DNA from: JBAZOO01 sp041648735
GTDB taxonomy: Bacteria; Verrucomicrobiota; Lentisphaeria; Oligosphaerales; CAITYL01
Length of the DNA stretch: 64,000 nt
Reading direction: 5' to 3'
NCBI GenBank assembly: GCA_041648735.1
Contig: JBAZOO010000007.1
Coordinates: 1-64,000, forward strand
Shown here piece after piece: positions 27,127 through 35,543 of the stretch (positions are counted from its first letter, which is position 1; the number at the start of each line of letters is the position of its first letter). Below the pieces are notes generated by a model, which saw nothing but the letters and a program-made list of their open reading frames with translations, did not search any database and was not told where the DNA came from. A program made the position numbers and the translations under genes.

Positions 27127-27486
27127 ATGAGCATGTTCGGAAAGTTCGTCAAACATAAATCTGGCAACAAGGTTCAGCCGGTGGTTCCTGCTGAAAGGAA
27201 GCTTCCGTACCCAACGCGTCCCCTGGCAGTTCAAGGTGGCACGGTTGAGGAGTACATCATCCCCGATGACAAAAAGGCCGACGTCCTCGCCCAACTGTGT
27301 TTTTTCCGTCCCATTCCCTTGCTTGACGAAGAGTTTTTCGACGTGCATGAGGGGAAGAATTTTCGGGTGAGGGATTTTCGGGTCACGTGGGAAGGTGGCC
27401 AGAATTTCCTGGTGAGCCCTTACTATCCTTCCAGCGGCGGCACCATCATCGATTGGATGCCCGCGGATTCCGCGGCGCAAGAGTGA
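27127..27486 (+). CDS. Unknown 119-residue protein
   Basis: The start MSMFGKFVKHKSGNK is preceded by GGAGGG at good spacing. The protein has no signal peptide or membrane helix. It has aromatic, charged strands (FFRPIPLLDEEFFDVHEG, RVTWEGGQNFLVSPYYPSSG) suggesting a small beta-rich fold. Codon use is less GC-biased than in neighbours, a hint of recent acquisition. No family is recognised. Confidence 0.7.
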   Translation: MSMFGKFVKHKSGNKVQPVVPAERKLPYPTRPLAVQGGTVEEYIIPDDKKADVLAQLCFFRPIPLLDEEFFDVHEGKNFRVRDFRVTWEGGQNFLVSPYYPSSGGTIIDWMPADSAAQE

Positions 27487-27631
27487 GGCCTAGTCGGCGG
27501 GGAGGCAGCTCCGGCGTTGGGGCTGGGCGGTTGCGGCCCGGCCAGTTGGTTGCGGCGGCTGGCCGCGCTCGCCGGTGCCATTGCCGGCCAACAGTTTTTG
27601 CCTGGCGCCCCTCTCAACGCGGCGGCCGGGC

Positions 27632-27659
27632 TTGAAATGCGGGGCAACGGGTGTAGCAT
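27632..27659 (+). promoter_or_regulatory. Promoter of the first small lipoprotein
   Basis: TTGAAA, 16-base spacer, TAGCAT, about 74 bases before the ATG. Confidence 0.4.
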
Positions 27660-27732
27660 AGGCAGAAGGCGGGTGGGGCGGTTGAAGGTCGGACATCGAA
27701 CCGCGGGCGAGGGTGACGTGAAGGGGCGAGAG

Positions 27733-27972
27733 ATGAAGCTTGGCCGTTGGAGGTGTCCGCTTTTCCTTGGGGCCGGCTTGCTGGTGGCCTTCCTGGCTGG
27801 CTGCAAGCGGCCGCAAACGCCGGTGGAGAAGTTGGACGCCGCGTTGGCGGCGGCCCAGCAGGCAGCGGAGAAGGCGGCGAAGAAGAGCGGGATTCCGGCA
27901 CCTGAGCTGCCCCTGCCGTCCTCGCCGCCGGCGGAAGAGGGGGCGGCGGCAGCGGTGCCGGAACCCCGTTAG
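27733..27972 (+). CDS. Small Ala-rich lipoprotein
   Basis: The 79-residue product has a lipoprotein signal (CPLFLGAGLLVAFLAGC) with Cys as the acylated residue, then an Ala/Lys helix (EKLDAALAAAQQAAEKAAKK) and a Pro-rich end. It resembles small outer-membrane lipoproteins that act as spacers, but no family is identified. The second lipoprotein follows 115 bases later. Confidence 0.7.
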   Translation: MKLGRWRCPLFLGAGLLVAFLAGCKRPQTPVEKLDAALAAAQQAAEKAAKKSGIPAPELPLPSSPPAEEGAAAAVPEPR

Positions 27973-28087
27973 CGGTGGGGCCGATCCTTGCCTTGGCTGG
28001 GGGCACGGCCATTCAATCTGAGCGATTTCCGTCCGGCCACCCGGGCCGGAGCGCGGAGGAACCCCAGAAACCATGGAGGAAGCAAAG

Positions 28088-28297
28088 ATGCTCAAGAAAC
28101 TGCTCGTCCTGTCTCTCGTGGCCATCAGCGCCAGCGCCTTCGTCACTGGGTGCAAGGAGAAGACCACGTCCGAAAAGGTGACGGAAGCCGTGGAAGCGGC
28201 CAAGAAGGACATGGGTGCCGCCCAGAAAGAAGGCGAGAAGAAGGTTGAAGAGGCCAAGGAAAGCCTCGGCGGCGCCATGGAAGCGCTGAAGAAGTAA
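28088..28297 (+). CDS. Small helical lipoprotein
   Basis: Start at the ATG five codons into the longest ORF, because GGAGG lies 9 bases before it. The signal LLVLSLVAISASAFVTGC ends in a lipobox Cys. The rest is a charged Lys/Glu/Ala helix (KVTEAVEAAKKDMGAAQ and KKVEEAKESLGGAMEALKK), like late-embryogenesis-type or Lpp-type helices. It ends 26 bases before a strong terminator. Confidence 0.75.
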   Translation: MLKKLLVLSLVAISASAFVTGCKEKTTSEKVTEAVEAAKKDMGAAQKEGEKKVEEAKESLGGAMEALKK

Positions 28298-28323
28298 GCC
28301 GGTCCCCTTTTCAGGACTGGCAG

Positions 28324-28362
28324 ACGCCCAGCCTCTCTCCGTGAGGGGGGGGCGTTTTTTTT
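28324..28362 (+). terminator. Intrinsic terminator after the lipoprotein genes
   Basis: ACGCCC pairs with GGGCGT and an inner CCTC with GAGG; eight T follow. Confidence 0.85.
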
Positions 28363-28366
28363 GCCC

Positions 28367-29218
28367 TCATTCCAGGCGGAGGCGGCGCGGCTTGCGGTGG
28401 CCCCGGGGCGGTAGGACGAGGCAGTGGGCGCCGTCGCCGCGCTGGAGCAGGCCGAGCTGGAAGCGGACGGCATCGGCGGCGGCGGCGGCAATGTTCTGGA
28501 CGAGGTGCAGCCGGTTCCCCTCCAGGCAGTTGCGAGCCTCGGCCGGGTATTGGACGGTGACCTTCAGGTTGGGGTCGACCCAGAGCAGGCCCCAGCCGTC
28601 GGCCAGTTCGGCGGGGTCAATGAGGCCGGCGGGGACGGCGAGGTAGAGGTGGTCGGCGAGGGCGGCCTGGCGGATGCGCTCGAACTCGGTGCCGCGGTAG
28701 AGGGCATGTTCGGTGCGGTCGATCTCCTTGCGCAGGCGGTGGTAGTCGCGGTTGGTGGAGAGGTCGTAGCGCCAGTCGGCGTATTCCTCGAAGAGGGCGG
28801 CGCCGTCGCGCAGGTGCGGTTCGCTGCCGCGGATTTGCTGTTCGAGGCGGTGGCTTTCGGCCTTGAGGTCGCGGAGCTTGGGGGCGAGTTCCTGGGAGCG
28901 GGTGAAATCGGGCCAGCATTCGTCGCGGGTCAGGCAGAGCTGGACAATGGCGGTGCGGATGGGGCGCAGGAGCTGGTAGGGGCCTTCATCCTCCGGATTG
29001 CGCACGGGCTGGCTCCAGAAGGCGGCGAGGTCGGCGTGGAATTTGGAGAGGCGGGTGCAGACGTTGACGGCGAAGGCGTTGGGGGGCGGCTCCTGTTCCA
29101 GCAGCCATTTGACGGCGGCCAGGCGCAGGGCGGCGCGGCGGCGGGCGGTGGCCTGGTCGTCGGCGGCGCGGCGGGCGGCTTTGCCGTTCCAGTCGAGTTC
29201 GAGCTGTTCGTCAATCAT
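28367..29218 (-). CDS. Unknown cytosolic protein, 283 residues
   Basis: An acidic N-terminus (MIDEQLELDWNGKAARRAAD) leads to a helical domain (AAVKWLLEQEPPPNAFAVNV) and a coiled-coil-like middle (KLRDLKAESHRLEQQIRG). A C-terminal block, DHLYLAVPAGLIDPAELADG then WGLLWVDPNL, recalls the ending of restriction-fold proteins such as MmcB-like families, but catalytic residues were not confirmed. It is the last gene of the operon with the phosphoesterase and the large mannosidase. Confidence 0.65.
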   Translation of the reverse strand: MIDEQLELDWNGKAARRAADDQATARRRAALRLAAVKWLLEQEPPPNAFAVNVCTRLSKFHADLAAFWSQPVRNPEDEGPYQLLRPIRTAIVQLCLTRDECWPDFTRSQELAPKLRDLKAESHRLEQQIRGSEPHLRDGAALFEEYADWRYDLSTNRDYHRLRKEIDRTEHALYRGTEFERIRQAALADHLYLAVPAGLIDPAELADGWGLLWVDPNLKVTVQYPAEARNCLEGNRLHLVQNIAAAAADAVRFQLGLLQRGDGAHCLVLPPRGHRKPRRLRLE

Positions 29219-29232
29219 GGGGAGGGGCGTCC

Positions 29233-29913
29233 TCAGCCGTTATCCAGCCGCTCCAGCCGGCACTCGGCCGGGCGGCCGGGTTCCCAGTCGAGGATGGCGT
29301 AGAAGCCGTTGCGCAAGGGGCCGGGATTGACCACCGGGATGCCGTCGAGGTCGAAGCGGCCGCGGCTCTCGTGGAGATGGCCGCAGACGATCCAGTCGGG
29401 GCGGAGCTGGCGGGCGAACTCGGCAACGGCGCGGCTGCCGGCGCGGAGGCCGTTGGGCAGGCGTTCGGCGGCGGAGCCGGCGGGGGGCGGGTGGGTGAGG
29501 AGGATGCGGAGGAGCGTCCCGCCGCTGTCGGGCGCGGGCGGGGCTGGGTGCGCCTGTGCCGCCAGTTCCCGCCCCATCGCCGCGTCGTCCCATTCATTGG
29601 GGGTGTGGAAGGGTGAGGTGTTGGCGCCGCCGATGCCGAAGACGCGGACGGGCAGCCGTCCCGGGGTGGTGCCGGCCGGGGCGGGGAGGACCCCTTCCGC
29701 CGCCAGCGCCGCCAGCCCCTCGGGCGGGTCGCAGTTGCCGAGGACGGCGAGGACATGGGGGAAGTGGCGTTTGGCGGCGCGCACGGCCTCGGCCACCTGC
29801 TGGGGGGTGCCGAAGTGGCTGAGGTCGCCCCCGAGCAGCGCCAGCTCCGCGGCGGGCAGCCGCGGCAACTGCCCCAGGCAGCCGTGGAGGTCGGTGACGG
29901 CGACGATCCTCAT
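29233..29913 (-). CDS. Calcineurin-like metallophosphoesterase
   Basis: The 226-residue protein has the metal-binding motifs in order: AVTDLHG, LLGGDLSHF, VLGNCDPPEG, LLTHPPP and VCGHLHESRG. It is the small YfcE/MJ0936-like type, cleaving phosphodiester or phosphomonoester bonds; the natural substrate is unknown. It overlaps the large mannosidase gene by four bases and so is translationally coupled. Confidence 0.9.
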   Translation of the reverse strand: MRIVAVTDLHGCLGQLPRLPAAELALLGGDLSHFGTPQQVAEAVRAAKRHFPHVLAVLGNCDPPEGLAALAAEGVLPAPAGTTPGRLPVRVFGIGGANTSPFHTPNEWDDAAMGRELAAQAHPAPPAPDSGGTLLRILLTHPPPAGSAAERLPNGLRAGSRAVAEFARQLRPDWIVCGHLHESRGRFDLDGIPVVNPGPLRNGFYAILDWEPGRPAECRLERLDNG

Positions 29914-32900
29914 TTTTGGCGGACCATGAGGGTCTTGATCTCAAAGGGGCGGAAGCTGAGGGTCGCGCTGCCGTTGCGCACGGGGACGGTGCCGGTGGTG
30001 TTCTCCAGGATGCCGGCCTCCCAGACCTTGACGTCCTCGTTGGGGGGGCGGATTTCGCAGGTGGCGGCATAGCCGCGCGGTTCGTAGAGGCGGAAGACCC
30101 AGTCCTTGCCGTTTTCGCCGCGCTTGACGGCATCGACGAGCACGTCGGCGGTGCGGATTTCCAGCGGCAGCTTGAAGCTGGCGCTTCCGGCGGCGACGAG
30201 GGGCGGCTGGTTGAGGGTGTGCGCCTCGGCGAGGACGGTGCTGGCCTCGAAGCGGCTGGGGTGCGGCAGCAGGCTGTAGGTGAAGTGCTGTTCGCCGCGG
30301 TCGGCCTCCGGATCGGGGTAGAAGGTGGAGCGCAGCAGGTTCAGGTCGAGCGTGCGTTCGCAGATCTTGTAGCCGAACTTGCAGTCATTGAGCAGGGCGA
30401 CGCCGTAGTGGGCGTCGGAGAGGTCGGCGAAGCGGTGGCCGCAGCTTTCGAAGCGTGCCCAGTCCCAGCTCGTGTTGCGGTGGGTGGGGCGGCGGACGAT
30501 GCCGAACTGCACCTCGTAGGTGGCCTCGGCGGCCACCACGTCCACGGGGAAGGCGACGCGCAGCATCTTGCGGGACTCCCGCCAATCGGCCTTGGTGACG
30601 AAGTCGAGGCGGCGGCTGTTGGCGCCGAGGCGGATGGTCTGGTCAATGGTCGAGGCGCCGACCGTCCAGGTGAGGCGCAGCGCCTGGCTGGCGGGGCCGT
30701 TCTCCACCAGGGCGAGGCTGGCGAGGGTGGCGTTGGCGATGAACTGTTGTTCGTAGGTGAGGTCGATGTCCCAGGCATCCCAGTTGCTGGGCCAGTCCTG
30801 GTAGAGGGAGAGGACGTTGCCGAGTTCGCCGGGGCGCATCACCTCGCGGCCCGCCGCCTTGTCAAAGGCGCGGCAGAGCCGCCCTTCGGGGTTGAACTCG
30901 TAGCGGACGAGCTCGTTTTCGAGGACGGCGCCGCCTTTCTTGTTCACTTTCGCCTTGCCGGCGCCCTCCGCCTTGCCGGGGCGGACGGTGAATTCGACGG
31001 CGGCCAAGCCGGGGAGGTTGACGGCGGCCCAGCCGCCGCCCTGGGCGGCCGGCTGCACGGGGATCGGCTGGCCATCGGCGGTTTCGAGCGTCCCCGCCTT
31101 GAGGTCGGGCAGGTGGACAAGCCCTTGGAACTCATGGGAGAGGGTGTTGACCAAGGTGAGGGTGTCGGCCTTCTTCTTGCTGCTGGCCAGGCGGGCGAGG
31201 GCGCCCTTTTCGAGGGCGGCGAGTTCCTTCTCGACTGCCGCGTACTCGCGCTGGCTGTCGCGGTAGACCTGGGTGATGCTGGAGCCGGGGATGATGTCAT
31301 GGAACTGGTTGGTGAGCACGATCTTCCAGAGCCGTTCCAGGTCGGCGGCTGGGTAGTCGGGCAGGGGCAGGCAGGCGTGGAGCATTTCGACCCGGCGCAG
31401 GGCGAGTTCCAGCTTGCGGTTGGCGCGCTTGTTGCGGGCCTGGGTGGTGTAGGTGCCGCGGTGCAGCTCGAAATAGAGTTCACCCTGCCAGACCGGCAGT
31501 TCGGCGGCGTGGGTGCCGAGGCGGTCGAACATCTCCTGGGCATGGCCGAACTGGACCTTGGGGAGGCCGGCGACGTCGCGGGCGAGCAGGCCGCTCTCGA
31601 TGTGGTCCTCCAGCGGGCCGCCGCCGCCGTCGCCGATGCCGAAGAGCACCATGTACTCGGGGAGGTAGCCGTTCTCGAGGAAGTTTTCGGAGCCGAAGCG
31701 GAGCTGGGTGGGGGTGAGTTCGCTGTTGTAGGTGTTTTCCGGCGGGAAATGGGTGAGGATGCCGGTGCCGTCCAGCCCCTTCCAGATGAAGGTGTGGTGG
31801 GGGAACTGGTTGAACTGGTTCCAGGAGAGCTTCTGGGTGAGGAAGGTGTCGACGCCGGCCTGTTTCAGGATCTGGGGGAGGGCGGCGGAATAGCCGAAGA
31901 CGTCCGGGAGCCAGAGGTTGCGGACGTCAACGTTGAACTCCTCCTTGTAGAACTTCTTGCCATAGAGCACCTGGCGCACGAGCGACTCGCCGGAGGGCAG
32001 GTTGCAGTCGGCCTCGACCCACATGCAGCCCTGGAGTTCCCAGCGTTTTTCCTCGACCGCCTTCTTGATCCGCTTGTAGAGCAGGGGGTAGTGGTCTTTG
32101 GCGAATTGGTAGAGCTGCGGCTGGGAGGCGCCGAAGACGTAGCCGGGATAGCGTTCGATCAGCCGCAACTGGGAGGCGAAGGTGCGGGCGACCTTGCGCA
32201 CGGTCTCGCGCATCGGCCAGAGCCAGGCGGTGTCGATGTGGGCATGGCCGACGGCGACGGCGCCCAGGCGCGCCCCGTCGGCCTTGGCGCCGAGCCCCCC
32301 CTGGAGCAGGGGGCGGACCGCGGCGGCGTTGGGCGCGTCGTAGCGGAAGGCGTTGCTGGCCTTGAGCAGGGCGTGGCGGATTTGTGCCCGCTGGGGATCC
32401 CGTTCCGGCAGCGCTTCCATCAGTTGCTTGAGGAACTGGGCTTCGAGGAAGAGGTGCCAGACCTCGGTGTCGAAGACGCAGAGGCGGGCCACTTCGAGGC
32501 GGGCGCAATAGCGGTCGCCGGGGGTGGTTCCCGGCGCCGGGTCGTTGGGCAGGTCACAGCCGAAGATGTGGTTCGCCGCGGCTTCGACCAGCAGCTCCAC
32601 TTTCTCGCCGCCCTTGCAGGGGCTGGCCAGCGGGAAGCGCTCGCGGTTGACATTCATGTTGAAGACGGAGCCGTTGGTGAGCCCCTGCAGCGGTTCGCCG
32701 GCGGCGGAGAAGACGCAGGCCTCGCCGCCGAAGTTCAGCCGGGCCACCACCGTCTTCCCTTTCCAGTCGCGGGGGATGGTGCCACTCAGGGTGAACCAGG
32801 CTGAATTCCAGGGGCCGCCCCAGGTCTCCCCTTCCTGGACCGGCTTGAACTTGAGCGAGGCCAGGTTCCGGAACGGCACTGGCTCCGGCGTCGTCGCCCC

Positions 32901-33002
32901 GTTGACCGCCAGCTTTTCGCTTTGCGGGTAGAACAGGCTCGGCAAGTAGTTCAGCCAGCGCCGGATCTGCCCTTCGTAATAGGAGATTTCGGTCTTGATC
33001 AT
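29910..33002 (-). CDS. Large class II alpha-mannosidase (GH38)
   Basis: This 1030-residue enzyme should release terminal alpha-mannose by a retaining mechanism with a bound divalent metal. The catalytic domain starts with VGHAHIDTAWLWPMRE (first metal ligands), has the nucleophile Asp in LWLPDVFGYSA, and further metal/acid residues in FHDIIPGSS. N-terminal beta and C-terminal super-beta-sandwich regions (KLPLEIRTADVLVDAVKRG) complete the usual layout. No signal peptide is seen, so it is probably cytoplasmic and works on imported oligosaccharides. A promoter and a palindrome precede it. Confidence 0.93.
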   Translation of the reverse strand: MIKTEISYYEGQIRRWLNYLPSLFYPQSEKLAVNGATTPEPVPFRNLASLKFKPVQEGETWGGPWNSAWFTLSGTIPRDWKGKTVVARLNFGGEACVFSAAGEPLQGLTNGSVFNMNVNRERFPLASPCKGGEKVELLVEAAANHIFGCDLPNDPAPGTTPGDRYCARLEVARLCVFDTEVWHLFLEAQFLKQLMEALPERDPQRAQIRHALLKASNAFRYDAPNAAAVRPLLQGGLGAKADGARLGAVAVGHAHIDTAWLWPMRETVRKVARTFASQLRLIERYPGYVFGASQPQLYQFAKDHYPLLYKRIKKAVEEKRWELQGCMWVEADCNLPSGESLVRQVLYGKKFYKEEFNVDVRNLWLPDVFGYSAALPQILKQAGVDTFLTQKLSWNQFNQFPHHTFIWKGLDGTGILTHFPPENTYNSELTPTQLRFGSENFLENGYLPEYMVLFGIGDGGGGPLEDHIESGLLARDVAGLPKVQFGHAQEMFDRLGTHAAELPVWQGELYFELHRGTYTTQARNKRANRKLELALRRVEMLHACLPLPDYPAADLERLWKIVLTNQFHDIIPGSSITQVYRDSQREYAAVEKELAALEKGALARLASSKKKADTLTLVNTLSHEFQGLVHLPDLKAGTLETADGQPIPVQPAAQGGGWAAVNLPGLAAVEFTVRPGKAEGAGKAKVNKKGGAVLENELVRYEFNPEGRLCRAFDKAAGREVMRPGELGNVLSLYQDWPSNWDAWDIDLTYEQQFIANATLASLALVENGPASQALRLTWTVGASTIDQTIRLGANSRRLDFVTKADWRESRKMLRVAFPVDVVAAEATYEVQFGIVRRPTHRNTSWDWARFESCGHRFADLSDAHYGVALLNDCKFGYKICERTLDLNLLRSTFYPDPEADRGEQHFTYSLLPHPSRFEASTVLAEAHTLNQPPLVAAGSASFKLPLEIRTADVLVDAVKRGENGKDWVFRLYEPRGYAATCEIRPPNEDVKVWEAGILENTTGTVPVRNGSATLSFRPFEIKTLMVRQK

Positions 33003-33023
33003 TGTGCTCTCGCTTCGCTACGC

Positions 33024-33039
33024 CCGGAACGGGTTCCGG
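33024..33039. promoter_or_regulatory. Palindrome in the mannosidase leader
   Basis: CCGGAAC-GG-GTTCCGG, perfect 7-bp arms, between the predicted transcription start (~33067) and the ATG of the large mannosidase. It is either a leader hairpin or an operator. Confidence 0.4.
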
Positions 33040-33073
33040 ATGGTTGTGGGACGTTCAAGTCCAATTAAGGCAA

Positions 33074-33101
33074 AATGTAATGGCATTTTCCGGGGGTACA
33101 A
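33074..33101 (-). promoter_or_regulatory. Promoter of the large mannosidase operon
   Basis: TTGTAC, 16-base spacer, TACATT on the minus strand, 72 bases before the ATG. Confidence 0.45.
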
Positions 33102-33133
33102 CCGCGCGGGGCGGCCGGCAAGGGGGCGGCGCA

Positions 33134-33170
33134 AAAAAAGACCGGCCACCCCGCTGCCGGAGTGCCGGTT
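33134..33170 (-). terminator. Intrinsic terminator downstream of tRNA-Leu
   Basis: On the minus strand ACCGGC pairs with GCCGGT (inner CACTCC-like stem) and seven T follow. A second hairpin (GCCAAG...CTTGGC, 33180-33219) lies between it and the tRNA. Confidence 0.8.
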
Positions 33171-33253
33171 GTCGTTAGTGCCAAGCCCCTCCGCGGTGCG
33201 GTTCCGGGAGGCTCTTGGCCTGGCCGCACGGGAGCGTGCCGCCAATGCTGAAA

Positions 33254-33340
33254 TGGTACCAGAGAAGGGACTCGAACCCATACGCCCTTGCGGGCACTAG
33301 GACCTGAACCTAGCGCGTCTGCCAATTCCGCCACTCTGGC
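33254..33340 (-). tRNA. tRNA-Leu (anticodon CAG)
   Basis: 87 bases with encoded CCA. The acceptor stem GCCAGAG pairs with CTCTGGT; the anticodon stem CTAGG/CCTAG has loop TTCAGGT giving CAG; a long variable arm (GCCC-GCAA-GGGC) marks a class II tRNA. Confidence 0.95.
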
Positions 33341-33392
33341 CTCTTTCCGTTCCGGGGCGACCGTCGCCGCCACGGATTTGGAAACGGGGGAA

Positions 33393-33420
33393 ACTATAGC
33401 GCGGCCGCCGCCGGATGCAA
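33393..33420 (-). promoter_or_regulatory. Promoter of tRNA-Leu
   Basis: TTGCAT, 16-base spacer, TATAGT on the minus strand, ~50 bases before the tRNA. Confidence 0.7.
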
Positions 33421-33548
33421 GCCAGCGGGGCGGGGCTCTTGAAACTTGAAAGTTGCGGAAAGCCGGAGAGGGATTGGCCAGCCCCCCACCGCCGCCAGCG
33501 AGCCGGCGTGACCCAGCCATTGCGTCACGGGGGCAGCCAGTTGCGCCG

Positions 33549-35435
33549 TCATGGGGGCGGCGCCAGCAGCAGTTCGAGGCAGAATTCCCCTTCGCCCGCG
33601 GCCAGGGGGTCGGCGGGGCTGAAGATTTGGGTGCGGCCATAGTTCCGCTGGGTGTCGCGGAACAGCCACTGGCGGGAGGTTTCGGGGCGGAACTGGAGTT
33701 CGAGCGGGAGGAGCGGGCCGGGGCGCAGGGGCGGCAGGGGGATGGGCAGGTATTGGCATTGCGGCATGGGCTGGAGGTTGAGGGCCAGGGGGATGGGCGG
33801 GGTGTCGGGGAGGCGGACTTGGAGATGGAGGATGGCTGGATGGGGGTTCTGGCAGAGGATGGGGAGGATCAGCGCCGGCCGCACGGTCCGCCCCTGCCAG
33901 GCGGCGGGGATGCGGAAGCTTTTGCTGATGGTCAGCCCTTCCCGGGGCAGGTCGAGGGGGCACCAGCCGCCTAGGCTGGCCGGGCCGTGGTCGTGGAGGT
34001 GGGTGCCTTCGGGGGTGTCCACGGCCACGCCGTTGGGGCGGGCGTGGCGCAGGAGCCAGGGCTGGAGCCAGGCGCAGTAATGGAGGTAGGCGTAGTTGAC
34101 CAGGTAGAAGGCGGCGAGCAGGGCCGCGCCAAAGGCCAGGGTGGGGCGCAGGTGGTTGCGGCGGAGCTTCCAGGATTCCACCAGTTGCAGCAGCCGTTCC
34201 AGGGCATGGCCGGCGAAGATGGCGAAGGCCGGGAGCCAGGGGAGGCGGAAGCGGCCGAGCATGTAGAAGAGGGCGGTGCCGAGGCAGCCGCCGACCAGGA
34301 GGGCGTAGAGGAGGAACTGCCGGGGCGGCGATCCCCGCAGCCGCCCCAGGGAAAGGAAGATGCCGCAGACGCCGAGGGCGCCGATGGTGGCGAAATTGAG
34401 CAGGAGCGGGTGGCGCAGCAGCGGGCTGTTTTTCGCTTCTTCCTCGAAGACCATGTTGTTGGGGATTTCCATGGCGTGCCAGAAGAGCAGGGCGGTGCGG
34501 AACTTGAGTTCCGGCCAGGCCAGCGGCTCTTTCCGGAGCCAGTTCCGGATCTGGCTGGGGACGCTGACCCGCTGGGCGCCGGGCAGGGCCGCTTGGCGCA
34601 TCCATTCGTGATAGGCGGTGGGGTATTCCAAATTGCCGGCGGGCGCTTCCGGGGTGTTGCCCAGGGCGAGGACGGCATCGCCGGCGGTGGAGGGGCCGGT
34701 CCAGCGGCCGAGGGCGCGGTAGTTGTGCCAGGCGAAGGGGAGCTGGGGCAGGTAGACGGCGGCGAGCAGGATGGCCAGGCGCAGGGGGCTGGCGAACCAG
34801 CGCTGGTGGCGGTTGCGCCAGGCCGCCAGCGCCAGGAGGGCGGGGAGGAGGAGGATGGCGTTGCCGCGGGTGAGGGTGGCGGCCGCCAGGGCCAGGCCGG
34901 CCCAGAGCCAGTGGCGGAGGGTGTTGCGGTCCCAGGCGCGCAAGGCACTCCACAAGGTCAGGGCGAGGAGGAAGCCGAGGGGCACCTCGAAGAGCAGGTA
35001 GGGGGTGTGGAAGATGTGGAAGCGGGAGGCCGCGACCAGGGTGGCGGCGACCAGCCCGGCGCGGCGGCCGAAGAGGCGGGCGCCGCCGAGGCCGGTGAGC
35101 CAGATGGTGCCCGCCGCGAGCAGTGCCTGGAGCAGGCCGACGCCCCAGGTCTCGCCGCCGGCGAGGGCCAGGGCGGGGGGCAGGAGCAGGGTGTAGTAGA
35201 GCGGCTGGTAGTAGAAGGAGTCGGGCAGGTGCCCTTCGAGGATGGCCGTGGCCAACTGGCGATAGGTCGCCATGTCGGTGAAAGCGGGCGGGCTGGCGAC
35301 GAAGGGGGAGGCGGCGAGCTGGGCGTTGCACCAGAGGCGCACTCCCAGGCCGAGCACGGCGACGAAGGCGAGCCAGGCGTAGAACCGCCGGGTCGCGGCG
35401 TGCTTGGGCGCGGGGCCGGCGGGCGCCGATGGCAT
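33549..35435 (-). CDS. GT39-like membrane glycosyltransferase
   Basis: The 628-residue protein has about ten membrane helices (for example FYAWLAFVAVLGLGVRLW, ALLALAAW, LLYALLVGGCLGTALFYMLG) and a first outer loop with the acidic motif FTDMATYRQLA and YYQPLYYTLLLPPAL, typical of ArnT/PMT-type enzymes. These use polyprenyl-linked sugars on the outer face of the membrane. The C-terminal outer region (~150 residues) is soluble and beta-rich. The start was moved to the ATG with AGGGAG upstream. Acceptor and sugar are unknown. Confidence 0.8.
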   Translation of the reverse strand: MPSAPAGPAPKHAATRRFYAWLAFVAVLGLGVRLWCNAQLAASPFVASPPAFTDMATYRQLATAILEGHLPDSFYYQPLYYTLLLPPALALAGGETWGVGLLQALLAAGTIWLTGLGGARLFGRRAGLVAATLVAASRFHIFHTPYLLFEVPLGFLLALTLWSALRAWDRNTLRHWLWAGLALAAATLTRGNAILLLPALLALAAWRNRHQRWFASPLRLAILLAAVYLPQLPFAWHNYRALGRWTGPSTAGDAVLALGNTPEAPAGNLEYPTAYHEWMRQAALPGAQRVSVPSQIRNWLRKEPLAWPELKFRTALLFWHAMEIPNNMVFEEEAKNSPLLRHPLLLNFATIGALGVCGIFLSLGRLRGSPPRQFLLYALLVGGCLGTALFYMLGRFRLPWLPAFAIFAGHALERLLQLVESWKLRRNHLRPTLAFGAALLAAFYLVNYAYLHYCAWLQPWLLRHARPNGVAVDTPEGTHLHDHGPASLGGWCPLDLPREGLTISKSFRIPAAWQGRTVRPALILPILCQNPHPAILHLQVRLPDTPPIPLALNLQPMPQCQYLPIPLPPLRPGPLLPLELQFRPETSRQWLFRDTQRNYGRTQIFSPADPLAAGEGEFCLELLLAPPP

Positions 35436-35512
35436 GCGGGTCTCCCTTTTGACTCCACTCCTGCCCAACGGCCCGTGCGGGCAGGCTTGGGCTGATTCCA
35501 GTCGCAACTTCA

Positions 35513-35541
35513 ACTATAGCTGTTGGGCTAAATCCGCGCAA
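35513..35541 (-). promoter_or_regulatory. Promoter of the GT39-like gene
   Basis: TTGCGC, 17-base spacer, TATAGT on the minus strand, between the epmA stop and the glycosyltransferase ATG. Confidence 0.7.
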
Positions 35542-35543
35542 GC

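Noticed and set aside
29916..32804. 962-codon plus-strand ORF opposite the large mannosidase
   Set aside because: The mannosidase motifs fix the coding strand; the plus ORF is a Gly/Val/Glu-rich shadow.
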